Notes: generated by a model from the sequence alone, not told the origin. Numbered from the stretch's first letter, positions 35,294 through 44,559 are shown. The stretch is 64,000 bases of DNA from Actinocrispum wychmicini (GCF_004345645.1 NZ_SLWS01000003.1:806001-870000), one strand, 5' to 3'. Program-made: numbers and translations.

Positions 35294-37870
35294 TCATTGG
35301 TTGCCGCACGTTGTCGGCGCGTCCGAGTCGCCGGCGAGCGCGAGACGATGAGTTCGCGTCGCCCGTCGCAACAAGTCCCAGCGGTCCAGCAGCATCTTGC
35401 GGATCCTGGCGGGCACACGGGTGTCGCTGCCCAGGTCCGCGAGACCCTCGACGCAGTCGTCCGCGGCGACGGTGAGCGGGAACGCCACGGCCGCGGCATA
35501 CAACGCGTCGTACCGTTCCTCGGTGAGCAGCATCCTCATCTGCGCCAGGTACGCGTGCACGTAGGGTGCGAGCAGTTCGCCCTGCAGGGGCTGCCAGAAG
35601 GCATCCGACAACCATTCACGCTGCGTGCGGCAGGGCAGGTGCTCGCGGAACATCAATTTCAGCCCGAGGTCCTTGGCGCCTGCCGTACCACGCGCACTTC
35701 GCACGATCGAGGCCCGCGCGGGTGCGTCCGGGTCCGGATCGCGCGTCGCTTCGGAATCGAGCTTCTCGTCGCCGATCCAGCACGCACCGACCAGACGCTG
35801 GAGACACAGCCACCTCAGCGCGTGATCGTCGGCGTCCCGTGCCAGCAGAGTGGCAACGTGGTCGAGATGATCAGTCCGCACGGCGGCGCGCGTGAACCCA
35901 TACCGCAGGCTTTGGGTCAGCTGTCGGCTGTGACCCGGCCCGTCCAGCCGGCGCAGGCAAGCGTCCGCGATCCGGCCCAACGATTCCGCGCGTTTCTCCG
36001 GCGGAGTCCAGATGGTCGCCGCGTCGTACGCCAGCGACACGACCTGTTCGAGCTGTGCCGGGCTGTCCTCCACATCCACGCAGCCACAAGCAGCGTCGAC
36101 CACCGCTGAGGCAGGCAGTTGAGCGTCGACCATCATGTCCTCCAGCGTGGTCAACGCCACCGCTCGAGGTAATACGAACGGCAGTCGCCACGGCTGCGCG
36201 AGCGACGCCGTGGAATCCTGGTCGACCCGCATCTTGACGAAGTCCCGGTCGTCGTCGTTCGGCAGCAGCAGACTCGCGACTGGCGCGCCTGCCAGTTCCG
36301 CGAGCTCCGCACCGTCACCGTTGACTCGCAGCGTCAGCTGCTGCCGCAGCGCAAGGTGGCCGCTGCCGGTGTCGTCGTAGACACCGATCCGCACCTGGTG
36401 ATCGAGAGGCGGCGAACTAGGGGTACGGTGGCGCACGCTCACCGCCGTATATGTGCCACGTTTGTGTTCCGTATGGACGGTGAGCAGATCGGTGCCGCTG
36501 CGTTCGAGCCAGCCGCGCGCCCACGACGCCGCATCCAACCCGGAAACGGCGTGGACCTCGGCGAGCAGGTCCGACAACTCGGTGTTCCGCCACGCGTTCC
36601 TGGTGAAGTATCGCCTCAACGCGGCACGGAAGGCCTCCTCGCCGATAGTCGCGGCGAGTTGTCGGAGCACACTGGCGCCCTTCGCATAGGTGATCATGTC
36701 GACGCTGGCTTCGGCCGCGTCGATGTCAGGCACCGCGCCGTTGACGGCGTGCGTGGTAGGCGCCTGGTCCGCCCGGTAGCCACCCCGCTTGCGACGGTAC
36801 AAGAAGCTGGCCCAGCTCTCGCCCTCGCCGATGATCGTGGCCAGAGCGGAGAAGGCGGCCCAATCGGCGAACGACTCGTTCAGCCACAGTCCGTCCCACC
36901 AGCGCATCGTCACCAGGTTGCCGAACCACATGTGCGCCATCTCATGCAGCAGCACGGTCGCCCGCATCTGTCGGGTGAGGCTCGACGGCTCGGACCGGAA
37001 GATCACCTCGTCCGTCCAGCACACGCAGCCGAAGTTCTCCATCGCCCCGCCGAACTCCGGCAGAAACACGTAGTCGTAGGAGTCTCCCGCGTACGGGACT
37101 GCGAACTGCTCCTCGTAGTGCGCGAGTCCTCGCTGTGTCAGCGAGATGATCTCCTCGGCGGACCGGTCGAGTTGCCCGCGCAGCGACTGACGCGAATGCA
37201 GGCGAATCGGAATGTCCTGATAGCGGCCCTCCACCTGATGGAACGGCCCGGCGCAGACGGCGAACACGTAGGTTGGCAGGCGTGGCGTACGGCTGAATCG
37301 CCACGTGTCCGCACCACGATCAGGCGCGCGGCTGATCCCGTTGCTGACACAGATCCACTCCGACGGCACCGCGACCGTCAGGTGGAACGTCGCCTTCAGA
37401 TCCGGCTGATCGAAGCACGCGAAGATGCGCCGCGCCTCGAAGGCCTCACACTGGCTCCAGACGTAGACCCGCCCGTCGCTGGGATCCACCGTTCGGGTGA
37501 GCCCTCGGCCCGCGGTGGCCCCGGACCCGGCCGAGTGCTCGGCACACACCAGCAGCGTGTTCTCGGCGAGGAGAGGCCCGAGCCTGATCCGTCCGGGCCG
37601 CACGACGGCATCACCCTCCAGCGCCACGCCGTTCAGTTCCACATTGGTCACCCGTTCGGCGACCAAATCGATCCAGGTGCTCGCGCCGGGTTCACCGCAC
37701 GTGAAGCCGACCTTGGTTCTCGACGAGAAGCTCGGACAGTCGGCAAGCCGGGTCAGATCCAGGTGAACCTCGTACTCGCCGACCTCCAGAAGCCTCGCCC
37801 GCTCCGCTGCCTCGCGCCGGTCCAGTCCGCCGTCGACGACCGCGCCCGCGCCAACCAATTCGTCATCCAT
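35294..37870 (-). CDS. pepN: M1-family zinc aminopeptidase (PepN type)
   Basis: An 858-residue protein, the usual length of actinobacterial PepN. The exopeptidase motif GGAMEN is at residues 274-279, the zinc motif HEMAH at 309-313 with the third ligand Glu332 in NESFA, and the catalytic Tyr region follows. The C-terminal 350 residues form the helical domain. It has no signal peptide, so it would act on peptides after import. The nearby peptide-type importer and amidase-like gene make release of an amino-acid moiety from the imported compound plausible. It stops 21 bases before the XRE-cupin gene and is probably co-transcribed with it. Confidence 0.93.
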   Translation of the reverse strand: MDDELVGAGAVVDGGLDRREAAERARLLEVGEYEVHLDLTRLADCPSFSSRTKVGFTCGEPGASTWIDLVAERVTNVELNGVALEGDAVVRPGRIRLGPLLAENTLLVCAEHSAGSGATAGRGLTRTVDPSDGRVYVWSQCEAFEARRIFACFDQPDLKATFHLTVAVPSEWICVSNGISRAPDRGADTWRFSRTPRLPTYVFAVCAGPFHQVEGRYQDIPIRLHSRQSLRGQLDRSAEEIISLTQRGLAHYEEQFAVPYAGDSYDYVFLPEFGGAMENFGCVCWTDEVIFRSEPSSLTRQMRATVLLHEMAHMWFGNLVTMRWWDGLWLNESFADWAAFSALATIIGEGESWASFLYRRKRGGYRADQAPTTHAVNGAVPDIDAAEASVDMITYAKGASVLRQLAATIGEEAFRAALRRYFTRNAWRNTELSDLLAEVHAVSGLDAASWARGWLERSGTDLLTVHTEHKRGTYTAVSVRHRTPSSPPLDHQVRIGVYDDTGSGHLALRQQLTLRVNGDGAELAELAGAPVASLLLPNDDDRDFVKMRVDQDSTASLAQPWRLPFVLPRAVALTTLEDMMVDAQLPASAVVDAACGCVDVEDSPAQLEQVVSLAYDAATIWTPPEKRAESLGRIADACLRRLDGPGHSRQLTQSLRYGFTRAAVRTDHLDHVATLLARDADDHALRWLCLQRLVGACWIGDEKLDSEATRDPDPDAPARASIVRSARGTAGAKDLGLKLMFREHLPCRTQREWLSDAFWQPLQGELLAPYVHAYLAQMRMLLTEERYDALYAAAVAFPLTVAADDCVEGLADLGSDTRVPARIRKMLLDRWDLLRRATRTHRLALAGDSDAPTTCGNQ

Positions 37871-37918
37871 AGACCGTCCTCCTGCGCATGCGAGCGTAGT
37901 ACTGTTCCATCAAACTTC

Positions 37919-37936
37919 TTCACCCTCATCAAAATC
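37919..37936. promoter_or_regulatory. Second island operator element in the pepN/SDR divergent promoter
   Basis: TTCACCCTCATCAAAATC differs at two of 18 positions from the element in the dppA promoter. It lies between divergent start codons 37870 and 37957. A further CATCAAA copy lies 20 bases away (37908-37914 and 37928-37934), same face of the helix. The 17-bp IclR-like element is not present here. Confidence 0.65.
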
Positions 37937-37956
37937 AAGTCAACGGAGGAGCCAGC

Positions 37957-38703
37957 ATGCCCTGGGCCGTTGTCACCGGAGGTTCGCGCGGTATCGGAGC
38001 GGCAGCGTGTCGTGCGCTGGCCGAGGAAGGCTTCGACGTCGCCTTCACGTGGCACACGAACGACGCCGCGGCCTGCGTGACCGCCCAGGCGATCAGGGAC
38101 GCGGCCCGTCAGTCCAGATGCGACCGCGTCGACATGGGCAGCCTCGACGAAGTCGCGGCGTGGGCCGGCGCGGTGGCGGAGGAGCTCCGACCTCAGGTGC
38201 TCGTGGTGAACGCCGCCGAGACGTTCCGGGGCGCGCTCGAGTCCCACACGCCGGATGTGGTGCGCCGCATCCTGGACGTCAATGTCGTGGCGCTCGTCGA
38301 GCTCGCCCGGCATATCGCGCCGGCACTCGCGGCGAGCGGGGCTGGTGCGATGGTCACGATCGCGTCGATGAACGCGGTCCGCGGTTCCTCGAACAGCGTC
38401 GCCTACAGCGCCAGCAAAGCGGCCGTCCTCGGCCTTACCCGGTCCCTGGCGGTCGAACTCGCGCCGCGGGTGCGGGTCAACGCGGTGGCTCCGGGGATCA
38501 TCGAGACCGACATGAATGCCGAGCCACTGGCGGACCCGGACACCGTCGCGGCGGTCAAGCGGTCGCTGCCACTCGGTCGCGCGGGTACCCCTGATGAGGT
38601 GGGGCGACTGATCGCCTGGCTGGTCGGCCCGGCGGCCAGTTACCTGACCGGTGGCATGATCGCCGCCGACGGTGGCGGGCTCGCCGTGTTTCCCGTGTCC
38701 TGA
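37957..38703 (+). CDS. Short-chain dehydrogenase/reductase
   Basis: A 248-residue classical SDR. Cofactor motif TGGSRGIG at residues 8-15, NAA motif (VVNAAET), catalytic Ser in IASMNAV and YSASK at about 152-156; the end reads YLTGGMIAADGGG, typical of FabG-like enzymes. The lack of an Asp after the second strand (TWHTND) and the nearby residues leave the NAD/NADP choice open. It follows GGAGGAG. Product would be an oxidoreductase for a hydroxy/keto group in the pathway. Convergent with the aminotransferase gene, five bases apart. Confidence 0.9.
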   Translation: MPWAVVTGGSRGIGAAACRALAEEGFDVAFTWHTNDAAACVTAQAIRDAARQSRCDRVDMGSLDEVAAWAGAVAEELRPQVLVVNAAETFRGALESHTPDVVRRILDVNVVALVELARHIAPALAASGAGAMVTIASMNAVRGSSNSVAYSASKAAVLGLTRSLAVELAPRVRVNAVAPGIIETDMNAEPLADPDTVAAVKRSLPLGRAGTPDEVGRLIAWLVGPAASYLTGGMIAADGGGLAVFPVS

Positions 38704-38708
38704 TCGGA

Positions 38709-39770
38709 CTACGACCCGCTGAGCCAGTCCGACAGGACAGCGACGACGCGCTCGTTCTGCTCGCGGGTGCCGACGGTGATGCGGAGGCCCCCGTCGAGTC
38801 CGAACGACGGCCCGGTCGGTCTGGTGATGACGCCCTGCCGGTTGAGAGCGGCGTCGAGCGACTGGACGTCGTGCAGGCCGACCACGAGCACGTGATTCGC
38901 CTGCGAGGGCAGCACCCGAAATCCGAGCGCCGTCAGCCGGCCGGTGAGATAGGCGCGCCCCTCACGGTTCACGCGTTGCGACAGTTCAATGTGGTCGGTG
39001 TCCCCCAGAGCTGCCTGTGCGGCGCGTAGTGCGACGCTGCCCACATGGAACGGCGGCTGCGCCGCGCGCAGCGCCCCGGCCAGCGTCGGAGACGCGAGCC
39101 CGTATCCGACGCGGAACGCCGCCAAAGCGTAGATCTTGGAGAAGGTTCTGGTGACAACGACTCTGCAACCCTCCCGGAGGAACTCGACTCCGTCCACACG
39201 GGACTCCGGATCGACGAACTCGCCGTACGCCTCATCGAGCACGACCACCACCCAGGGCGGCAGCGCGTCGAGCAGCGTGACGATCTCGGTGCGGGACAAC
39301 GCCAGCCCTGTCGGGTTGTTCGGGTTGGTCAGGAACAGCAGGCGGGTCCGCTCGGTGACCGCGTCGAGGATGCCGTCCTGGTCGAACGCGTAGTCACAAT
39401 GCGGAACGGATACGACGCGTGCGCCGGCGGCCTCGGCGCCGATCCGGTACATCGCGAAGCTCGGTTCCGGGACGACCGCCTCATCGCCAGGACCGAGCAG
39501 TTCGGCCGCGACCGCCAACAGAACGTCACACGACCCGTTCCCGATGACCACCGCGTCGGGACCGAGCCCGACGTGTCGACCGACGGCGGCCGCAAGGTCC
39601 GTCAGTTCGATCCCCGGATAGATGTGTCCGGTACGGGCCGCGCGGCCGGCCGCCGCCACCGCCCGTTCCGACGGCCCGATCGGGCTCTCGTTCGAGCCGA
39701 GCTTGACCACGGTGTCGACGCCGAGTTCGCGCCGAAGCGCGTCGGCCGTTTTTCCTGCCACGTATGCCAC
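38709..39770 (-). CDS. PLP-dependent aminotransferase, HisC-like (fold type I)
   Basis: The 353-residue product starts at GTG 39770. It shows GSNESP near the N-terminus, NNPTG at 151-155, DEAY at 179-182 and the PLP lysine in TFSKIYALAAFRVGYG (Lys212), all typical of histidinol-phosphate/aromatic aminotransferases. In a catabolic operon with an amidase, aldehyde dehydrogenase and a TPP decarboxylase, it more likely makes a 2-oxo acid from an aromatic amino acid than histidine. Last gene of the minus-strand operon starting at 44274. Confidence 0.88.
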   Translation of the reverse strand: MAYVAGKTADALRRELGVDTVVKLGSNESPIGPSERAVAAAGRAARTGHIYPGIELTDLAAAVGRHVGLGPDAVVIGNGSCDVLLAVAAELLGPGDEAVVPEPSFAMYRIGAEAAGARVVSVPHCDYAFDQDGILDAVTERTRLLFLTNPNNPTGLALSRTEIVTLLDALPPWVVVVLDEAYGEFVDPESRVDGVEFLREGCRVVVTRTFSKIYALAAFRVGYGLASPTLAGALRAAQPPFHVGSVALRAAQAALGDTDHIELSQRVNREGRAYLTGRLTALGFRVLPSQANHVLVVGLHDVQSLDAALNRQGVITRPTGPSFGLDGGLRITVGTREQNERVVAVLSDWLSGS

Positions 39771-39791
39771 GTCTGTCCCGTTCGGATTGAT

Positions 39792-41279
39792 TCAGTCGTA
39801 CCAGCGCAGGTGCTGCCCGGGTTCGGCGAGACCCACCACGATGCTCTTCTTGATTGTGAACGCCTCGATGCCGTCGCGACCGAGATCCTTGCCGATGCCG
39901 GTCATCTTGTAGCCACCGAACGGGGCCTCGGCGAACGGGATGGCCGGGAGGTTCACGAATATCGACCCGGCCTCGAGCGACGCGGCGACGGTGTGGGCGA
40001 CCCGGAGGTTGTTGGTGTGAATATTCGCCGACAGCCCGTACATGTTGTCATTCGCCAGGCATACGGCCTGGTCCGCGGTCTCGAATGGAATGACCGCGAG
40101 GACGGGGCCGAACACCTCCTCCCGCGCGAGTGTCGAGCCGTTGTCGACACCGTCGAGGATGGTGGGCCGGTAGAACGTGTCCATCAGCCCCGGTACCGCC
40201 ACCGGCGCCCCTCCGGTGACCAGCTCGGCACCCTCGGCGATCCCCGCCCACACCCGCCCGTGGACGGAGTCCAGGTGGGATCGGGAGATCAGCGCCCCGA
40301 TCTGGGTGCCCGGGTCGAGTGGGTCCCCCACGCGCAGTTGCTCCGCGCGCCGGACGAGCCGGTCCACGAACTCCGCGCGGATGTCCTCCTGCACCAGCAG
40401 CCGCGAACCGGCCGCGCAGACCTCGCCCTGGTTGAGGAAGATCCCGAAGAGGGTGGCCTCGATCGCCTCGTCCAGGTCCGCGTCCGCGAAGACGATGTTC
40501 GCCGACTTGCCACCGCACTCGAGGGTCAGCGTCTTCATCGTGTCGGCGGCGCGGGCCATGATCCGGCTGCCGACCGCGGTCGAACCGGTGAAGCTGATCT
40601 TCGCGACGCGCCGGTGCCTGACGAGCGCTTCGCCGACTGCGGCGGGTCCCGTGACGACGTTGAACACGCCTGGGGGGAACCCGACCTCCCGCGCGAGTTC
40701 GGCAAGCCGCAACATGGACAGCGGTGTCACACCCGCCGGTTTGAGGACGACCGTGTTTCCGGCCGCGAGGGCGGGCGCCACCTTCCAGCTGCCGATGGAC
40801 AGCGGGCCGTTCCACGGCACGATGGCGCCGACGACGCCCAGCGGTTCGCGGACGGTGTAGTTCAACAGCGGCATCGACGAGTTCGGGATCGTCTCGCCGT
40901 AGAGCTTGTCGGTCCACCCGCTGTAGTAGTCGAAGCAGGCCGCCGTGCCCGGGATGTCGAGCTCACGCGTCTCCCGGATGGGTTTGCCGACGTTCCGTGT
41001 CTCAAGCTCGGCGAGCTCCTCGGCATGGGCATCGACCGCGGCGGCGAGCGCACGGAGCAGCAGCGCCCGTTCGCGCGGGGTACTGCGCTTCCAGCGAGAT
41101 TCGTATGCGACTGCCGCGGCGTCGACCCCCCGGTCGACGTCCTCGGCCGTGCTCCGGGCAACGGTTGCCAGCACCGCACCGGTGGCCGGGTCGAGCACCT
41201 CTGTGCGGTCGTCGCCCGACGACGCCACGAACTCACCGTCGATGAAGTTGCCCCAGGCCCGCACTATCGCCGCCGCCAT
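39792..41279 (-). CDS. NAD(P)-dependent aldehyde dehydrogenase
   Basis: ATG 41279 has GGAGGG upstream; 495 residues. The catalytic set is complete: Asn in PWNGP (156), Glu in LECGGKSA (254), Cys in GEVCAAGSR (288) and the terminal EAPFGGYKMTGIGKDLG. The sequence resembles betaine/aromatic aldehyde dehydrogenases. It would oxidise the aldehyde formed by the TPP-dependent decarboxylase encoded at 44560. The start overlaps the preceding 91-residue gene by 16 bases. Confidence 0.93.
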   Translation of the reverse strand: MAAAIVRAWGNFIDGEFVASSGDDRTEVLDPATGAVLATVARSTAEDVDRGVDAAAVAYESRWKRSTPRERALLLRALAAAVDAHAEELAELETRNVGKPIRETRELDIPGTAACFDYYSGWTDKLYGETIPNSSMPLLNYTVREPLGVVGAIVPWNGPLSIGSWKVAPALAAGNTVVLKPAGVTPLSMLRLAELAREVGFPPGVFNVVTGPAAVGEALVRHRRVAKISFTGSTAVGSRIMARAADTMKTLTLECGGKSANIVFADADLDEAIEATLFGIFLNQGEVCAAGSRLLVQEDIRAEFVDRLVRRAEQLRVGDPLDPGTQIGALISRSHLDSVHGRVWAGIAEGAELVTGGAPVAVPGLMDTFYRPTILDGVDNGSTLAREEVFGPVLAVIPFETADQAVCLANDNMYGLSANIHTNNLRVAHTVAASLEAGSIFVNLPAIPFAEAPFGGYKMTGIGKDLGRDGIEAFTIKKSIVVGLAEPGQHLRWYD

Positions 41280-41539
41280 CCAGCCCTCCTGTCCGTACTG
41301 TGGCTGCCCTGGGCACCCTGCCGCCGTCGCCACAGCAGCAGCGGCAGGCCGAACACGTATCGGATGATGGCCGGACGCAGTGCGACGCGCAGGAAGGCGA
41401 TGACGTCGCCCGGCTGGATGTAGGCCTTCACCTTCATGGCGCGCTCGTCACCGCCACTGGTGATGACCAGGTCGTCACCTTCGCGGGCGAGCCCGCCGAT
41501 GGTGAACTCCATCCGGGCGAGCTTGGTCACGACGCGCAT
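41264..41539 (-). CDS. Small protein with one membrane-like segment, unknown
   Basis: The 91-residue product begins at ATG 41539, six bases after the amidase-like gene stops. It reads MRVVTKLARMEFTIGGLARE, then a short beta region, then VIAFLRVALRPAIIRYVFGL and PLLLWRRRQG, an amphipathic to hydrophobic stretch followed by arginines. No family is recognised. Tight placement between two enzymes of the operon and overlap with the aldehyde dehydrogenase suggest a dedicated partner, perhaps tethering an enzyme at the membrane. Confidence 0.6.
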   Translation of the reverse strand: MRVVTKLARMEFTIGGLAREGDDLVITSGGDERAMKVKAYIQPGDVIAFLRVALRPAIIRYVFGLPLLLWRRRQGAQGSHSTDRRAGWRRR

Positions 41540-41545
41540 ACCGGA

Positions 41546-42697
41546 TCAGTCCTTCCGAAGGATGCCGCGATCCTGCGCCCGCCGCACCCTGGAGGCCAGT
41601 AGATCGGGCATGTCGTCGGCGGTCAGGCCGGCCGGCGGAGCGAACTGGCCCCGCCCGTACAACACCCGCATCGACTCGCGGGCACCGTTGACCTTCTCGG
41701 CCAGATTGCGCGGCGGGGAGCCGTCCGGGAAGAGGTTCGCCGGGTAGATGGGGTCGTCGTACATCTCGCGGAACGGCTCGGTCCGCACGTCGATCCACGT
41801 GTTGTGGTTGGCGACGGTACGGTGCTCACGCAGGCCTTCGATGTCGATGGTCGCGGCGATGATCTGCTCATTCGGGTAGGGCGCCTCGCGCAGCACCATG
41901 CCGGTGTAGTCGATGATCATCGATCCACCGGGGCAGAACGCCTTGGGGTAGTACGCGTAGTTGACCTGGCCCCAGTTGGAGCCGAGGAGATAGCACATGG
42001 TGTCGTGCGCCCTCGCCCGGCGGGTGAACATCCAGAAGTCCCACGGGCGGCTGACCCCTTCGAACTCCTGGATCGCGCCGGGGTGGCAGATCACCTCCGC
42101 GCCGTTGAAACCGAGCGCACGCGAGACCTCGGGCGTGCAGCCGTCGTGGCAGGTCATCGTGCCAAGGCGGCCGATCTCGGTGTCGATGACCGGGAACAGG
42201 TCCTTGATCGAGTTCCCGTAGGTCTTTCCATAGTCGTCGTAGAGGTCGTGCGGGCTCGACCCCAGGCCGAGCGTGGCCGGGATGTGCCACTTGTGGTACT
42301 TGAGCGCGACATCGCCGTTCGGGTCGAGGACGAACGCGGTGTTGAACCAACGGTCCGGGAACTCGGGCGTCACCTCGATGACCCCGCCGCCGGCGATGTA
42401 GATGCCGTACTCGCGTGCCTTCGCGGCGAGCACCTCCAGCTCCGGTCCTGGTACCCGGATCGCCTTGTCGAGGAACTGCTTGATGCCGTCCTCGCCCTTG
42501 CCCGGCGTGGTCACGCCCTGCATGAAGTACTCGGGCAGCACCACGAGCCGGACCGGAACCTCCCAGAAGTAGCCGACTCCGAAGTCGATCAACTGGGTGA
42601 TCCGCTCAAGGTTGGCGTGGATGCCCGTGGTGTCGCGGGCGACGGTCACCTCGGGCTGGATGACCAGAGCGGTGTACTTCTCGATGCGACGGGTCAT
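41546..42697 (-). CDS. Carbon-nitrogen hydrolase (aliphatic amidase/formamidase-like)
   Basis: A 383-residue nitrilase-superfamily enzyme. The catalytic residues are Glu56 (LPEYFM), Lys136 (LKYHKWHIP) and Cys183 (MTCHDGCTPE); the K-Y-x-K and C-x-D-G-x-x-P-E patterns are those of AmiE/AmiF-type amidases. ATG 42697 is preferred; GTG 42706 overlapping the previous stop is an alternative. A C-terminal tail of about 90 residues (TWIDVRTEPFREMYDDPIYP...) is longer than in AmiE. It would hydrolyse an amide of the imported compound. Confidence 0.88.
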   Translation of the reverse strand: MTRRIEKYTALVIQPEVTVARDTTGIHANLERITQLIDFGVGYFWEVPVRLVVLPEYFMQGVTTPGKGEDGIKQFLDKAIRVPGPELEVLAAKAREYGIYIAGGGVIEVTPEFPDRWFNTAFVLDPNGDVALKYHKWHIPATLGLGSSPHDLYDDYGKTYGNSIKDLFPVIDTEIGRLGTMTCHDGCTPEVSRALGFNGAEVICHPGAIQEFEGVSRPWDFWMFTRRARAHDTMCYLLGSNWGQVNYAYYPKAFCPGGSMIIDYTGMVLREAPYPNEQIIAATIDIEGLREHRTVANHNTWIDVRTEPFREMYDDPIYPANLFPDGSPPRNLAEKVNGARESMRVLYGRGQFAPPAGLTADDMPDLLASRVRRAQDRGILRKD

Positions 42698-42702
42698 GGT
42701 GT

Positions 42703-44274
42703 TCACAGCTCCCGCTCGCGAAGGCCGAGGTCCTCGAGGATGACGTTGGCGGTGATCGTGCCCGCCCCGGAGATCGCTCCACCGGGGTGGCAGTACGGGC
42801 CCGCCATGTAGAGGTTTCGCAGCGGGCCACGGAAGTCCGAGTAGCCGGCGAACGGCCGGAAGACGCCACCCTGCGACTGGCGCATCGCCCCGCCGGTGGT
42901 CGTGCCGTTCACCAGGCACGGATTGTCCCGTTCGATGCTCGGGCCGGTTTGGATGAAGCTGCCGAGAATGTTGTCCGTCGTCATGTTGGTCGTGTATTCC
43001 CGCAGTTTCGGCAGGATCACGCCCCAGAAGTACTTCTCGCCGACCTCGTCCCAGTCTGATCCGTCCGCGAGTTCGATCGGCACGAAGGTGTCGACGATCA
43101 GCGTGTGTTTGCCGTCGGGAGCGCGGGTCGGGTCCTTGCGCGTCCAGCACGCGACCCACAGGAACGGGTTCGTCGGGGCGATTCCGAGTTCGATCTCGGC
43201 GTACTGCTTGCGGATGTCCTCCACCGAGCCGGCGATGCGCTGGAACGGCGTCTGGTTCATCTCGTCGCCGTTGCGGTAGTTCGGCGGTTCGTTCAGCGCC
43301 AACTGACCGCGCACGATGGTGAAGTCGCCAGGGTTGTAGTTGCTTACCTTGGTGAGAAAATCCTCGTCGAGCACACCGTCGTCGAACATAGGCCCGAAGG
43401 ACAGCTTCGGGTTGAGCGTGGTCACGACGGCTTTGCTCGCGGTGAAGGTGCGGCCGTCCGCCAGCTCGACACCAGTGACCGCGTCGCCGTTGGTCAGGAA
43501 CCTGCAGACGGGGGCCTGGGTGAGCACGGTGCCGCCGTAGTTCTCGACCATCCGCGCGAGCGCCTTAGGGAGCTCGATGGTGCCGCCCTGCGGAATCGAC
43601 TCGCCGAACTCGTGGATCGCCGGGATCATGATGTAGAACAGCTCGCCTCGGCCCTCCTGCCACGGCCGGTTGCCCGGTGCCGTCGCCCAGCTGAGGATGA
43701 ACGAGCGGACGTGCTCGTTCTCGAAGTTCTCCATAACGAAATCGAGCGGGCTGAGCGTGAAGTTGCGCAGCATCTCGATGCCCTCGGGGGTCGTCTCCAG
43801 CATCGACGACATCACGCTCGGCGGGTTCGGCGGCGAGAACATGCCGGTCACGAACCCGTCCCGGATGTTGACGAAGTTGTCGTAGATCTCGCGGTATCGC
43901 TGGGCGTCCCGCTCCGAATATCGCGCGATCGAGGCGCAGGTCTTGTCGATGTCGCGGTGGACGACGATCCCGGGCCCGTGCTTCATCGGGTGTCCGGTGA
44001 TGTGGTCCTCGGCCCAGATGTAGGTCAGCCCGAAGTCGCCCACGAGTTCGGCGATGATCTCCTTGAAGTCCGGGTTGACGTGGATCCACACGTGCGACGA
44101 GCCGTACAGGTCGTGCTTGAACCCCGGCAGCGTCACCTCGTCGGTGGTACAGGCGCCGCCGAGGCGGGTGTGCCGCTCGAGGACGATGACCCGCAACCCG
44201 TTCTTCGCCAGCACGGCCGCGGTGGACAGCCCGTTGTGGCCCGCACCGACGACGATGACGTCAAAATCCGACAT
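42703..44274 (-). CDS. CrtI-like FAD-dependent oxidoreductase
   Basis: ATG 44274 gives 523 residues. The N-terminal VIVVGAGHNGLSTAAVLAKN is the FAD-binding Rossmann motif, followed by LERHTRLGGAC; the C-terminal end NLYMAGPYCHPGGAISGAGT is the second FAD motif of the phytoene-desaturase superfamily. No carotenoid genes are near, so it is one of the many CrtI-like oxidases with other substrates. It is first in the operon FAD enzyme - amidase - small protein - aldehyde dehydrogenase - aminotransferase and is controlled by the promoter at 44344-44412. Confidence 0.88.
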   Translation of the reverse strand: MSDFDVIVVGAGHNGLSTAAVLAKNGLRVIVLERHTRLGGACTTDEVTLPGFKHDLYGSSHVWIHVNPDFKEIIAELVGDFGLTYIWAEDHITGHPMKHGPGIVVHRDIDKTCASIARYSERDAQRYREIYDNFVNIRDGFVTGMFSPPNPPSVMSSMLETTPEGIEMLRNFTLSPLDFVMENFENEHVRSFILSWATAPGNRPWQEGRGELFYIMIPAIHEFGESIPQGGTIELPKALARMVENYGGTVLTQAPVCRFLTNGDAVTGVELADGRTFTASKAVVTTLNPKLSFGPMFDDGVLDEDFLTKVSNYNPGDFTIVRGQLALNEPPNYRNGDEMNQTPFQRIAGSVEDIRKQYAEIELGIAPTNPFLWVACWTRKDPTRAPDGKHTLIVDTFVPIELADGSDWDEVGEKYFWGVILPKLREYTTNMTTDNILGSFIQTGPSIERDNPCLVNGTTTGGAMRQSQGGVFRPFAGYSDFRGPLRNLYMAGPYCHPGGAISGAGTITANVILEDLGLREREL

Positions 44275-44343
44275 GTACGCGGTTCCCCGCTTCCCGAAAG
44301 TCACCGGGCTTAACGCCCGGGCCAGCCATCCCCACTGGACTGA

Positions 44344-44412
44344 AATTTTGATGGCAGTGAACGTCACACCTACCGCGCGGCGAGTCAACGAGCCGGGTCC
44401 GCTCACCGGACC
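44344..44412 (-). promoter_or_regulatory. Promoter of the FAD-enzyme operon with both operator elements
   Basis: On the minus strand: GGTCCGGTGAGCGGACC (44412-44396), 7 bases, -35 TTGACT (44388-44383), 17 bases, -10-like GACGTT (44365-44360), and TTCACTGCCATCAAAATT (44361-44344). The distance between the two elements, 52 bases, equals that in the dppA promoter although the sequence between them differs. Confidence 0.75.
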
Positions 44413-44486
44413 GCCGGCTACCTGGAACACCAGGCCACACGCTCGTGGACCAGCCCCTTCCTGCCGGCGCTCTCACCGGCAAGGCC

Positions 44487-44542
44487 TTGTGATCGAGAGC
44501 ACCCCGGGGTACCGTGCTGAAAATTACACTCTCATCGAAATT
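44487..44542 (+). promoter_or_regulatory. Promoter and operator of the TPP-enzyme/iclR/lar operon
   Basis: TTGTGA (44487-44492), 17 bases, TACCGT (44510-44515) form a plausible promoter; CACTCTCATCGAAATT (44527-44542) matches 13 of 16 positions of the second island element and would cover about +5 to +20. The TPP-enzyme start is at 44560, with GGGAG upstream. Confidence 0.6.
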
Positions 44543-44559
44543 TGGGAGCCTCTACGTCA

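Noticed and set aside
39045..41423. 792-codon plus-strand open frame opposite the aminotransferase and aldehyde dehydrogenase
   Set aside because: Arg/Gly/Asp-rich with no motif. It exists because GC-rich codons leave few stops on the opposite strand.
44463..44480. Possible fifth IclR-like site upstream of the TPP-enzyme promoter
   Set aside because: GCCGG...CCGGC symmetry is present but it does not align with the 17-bp element.
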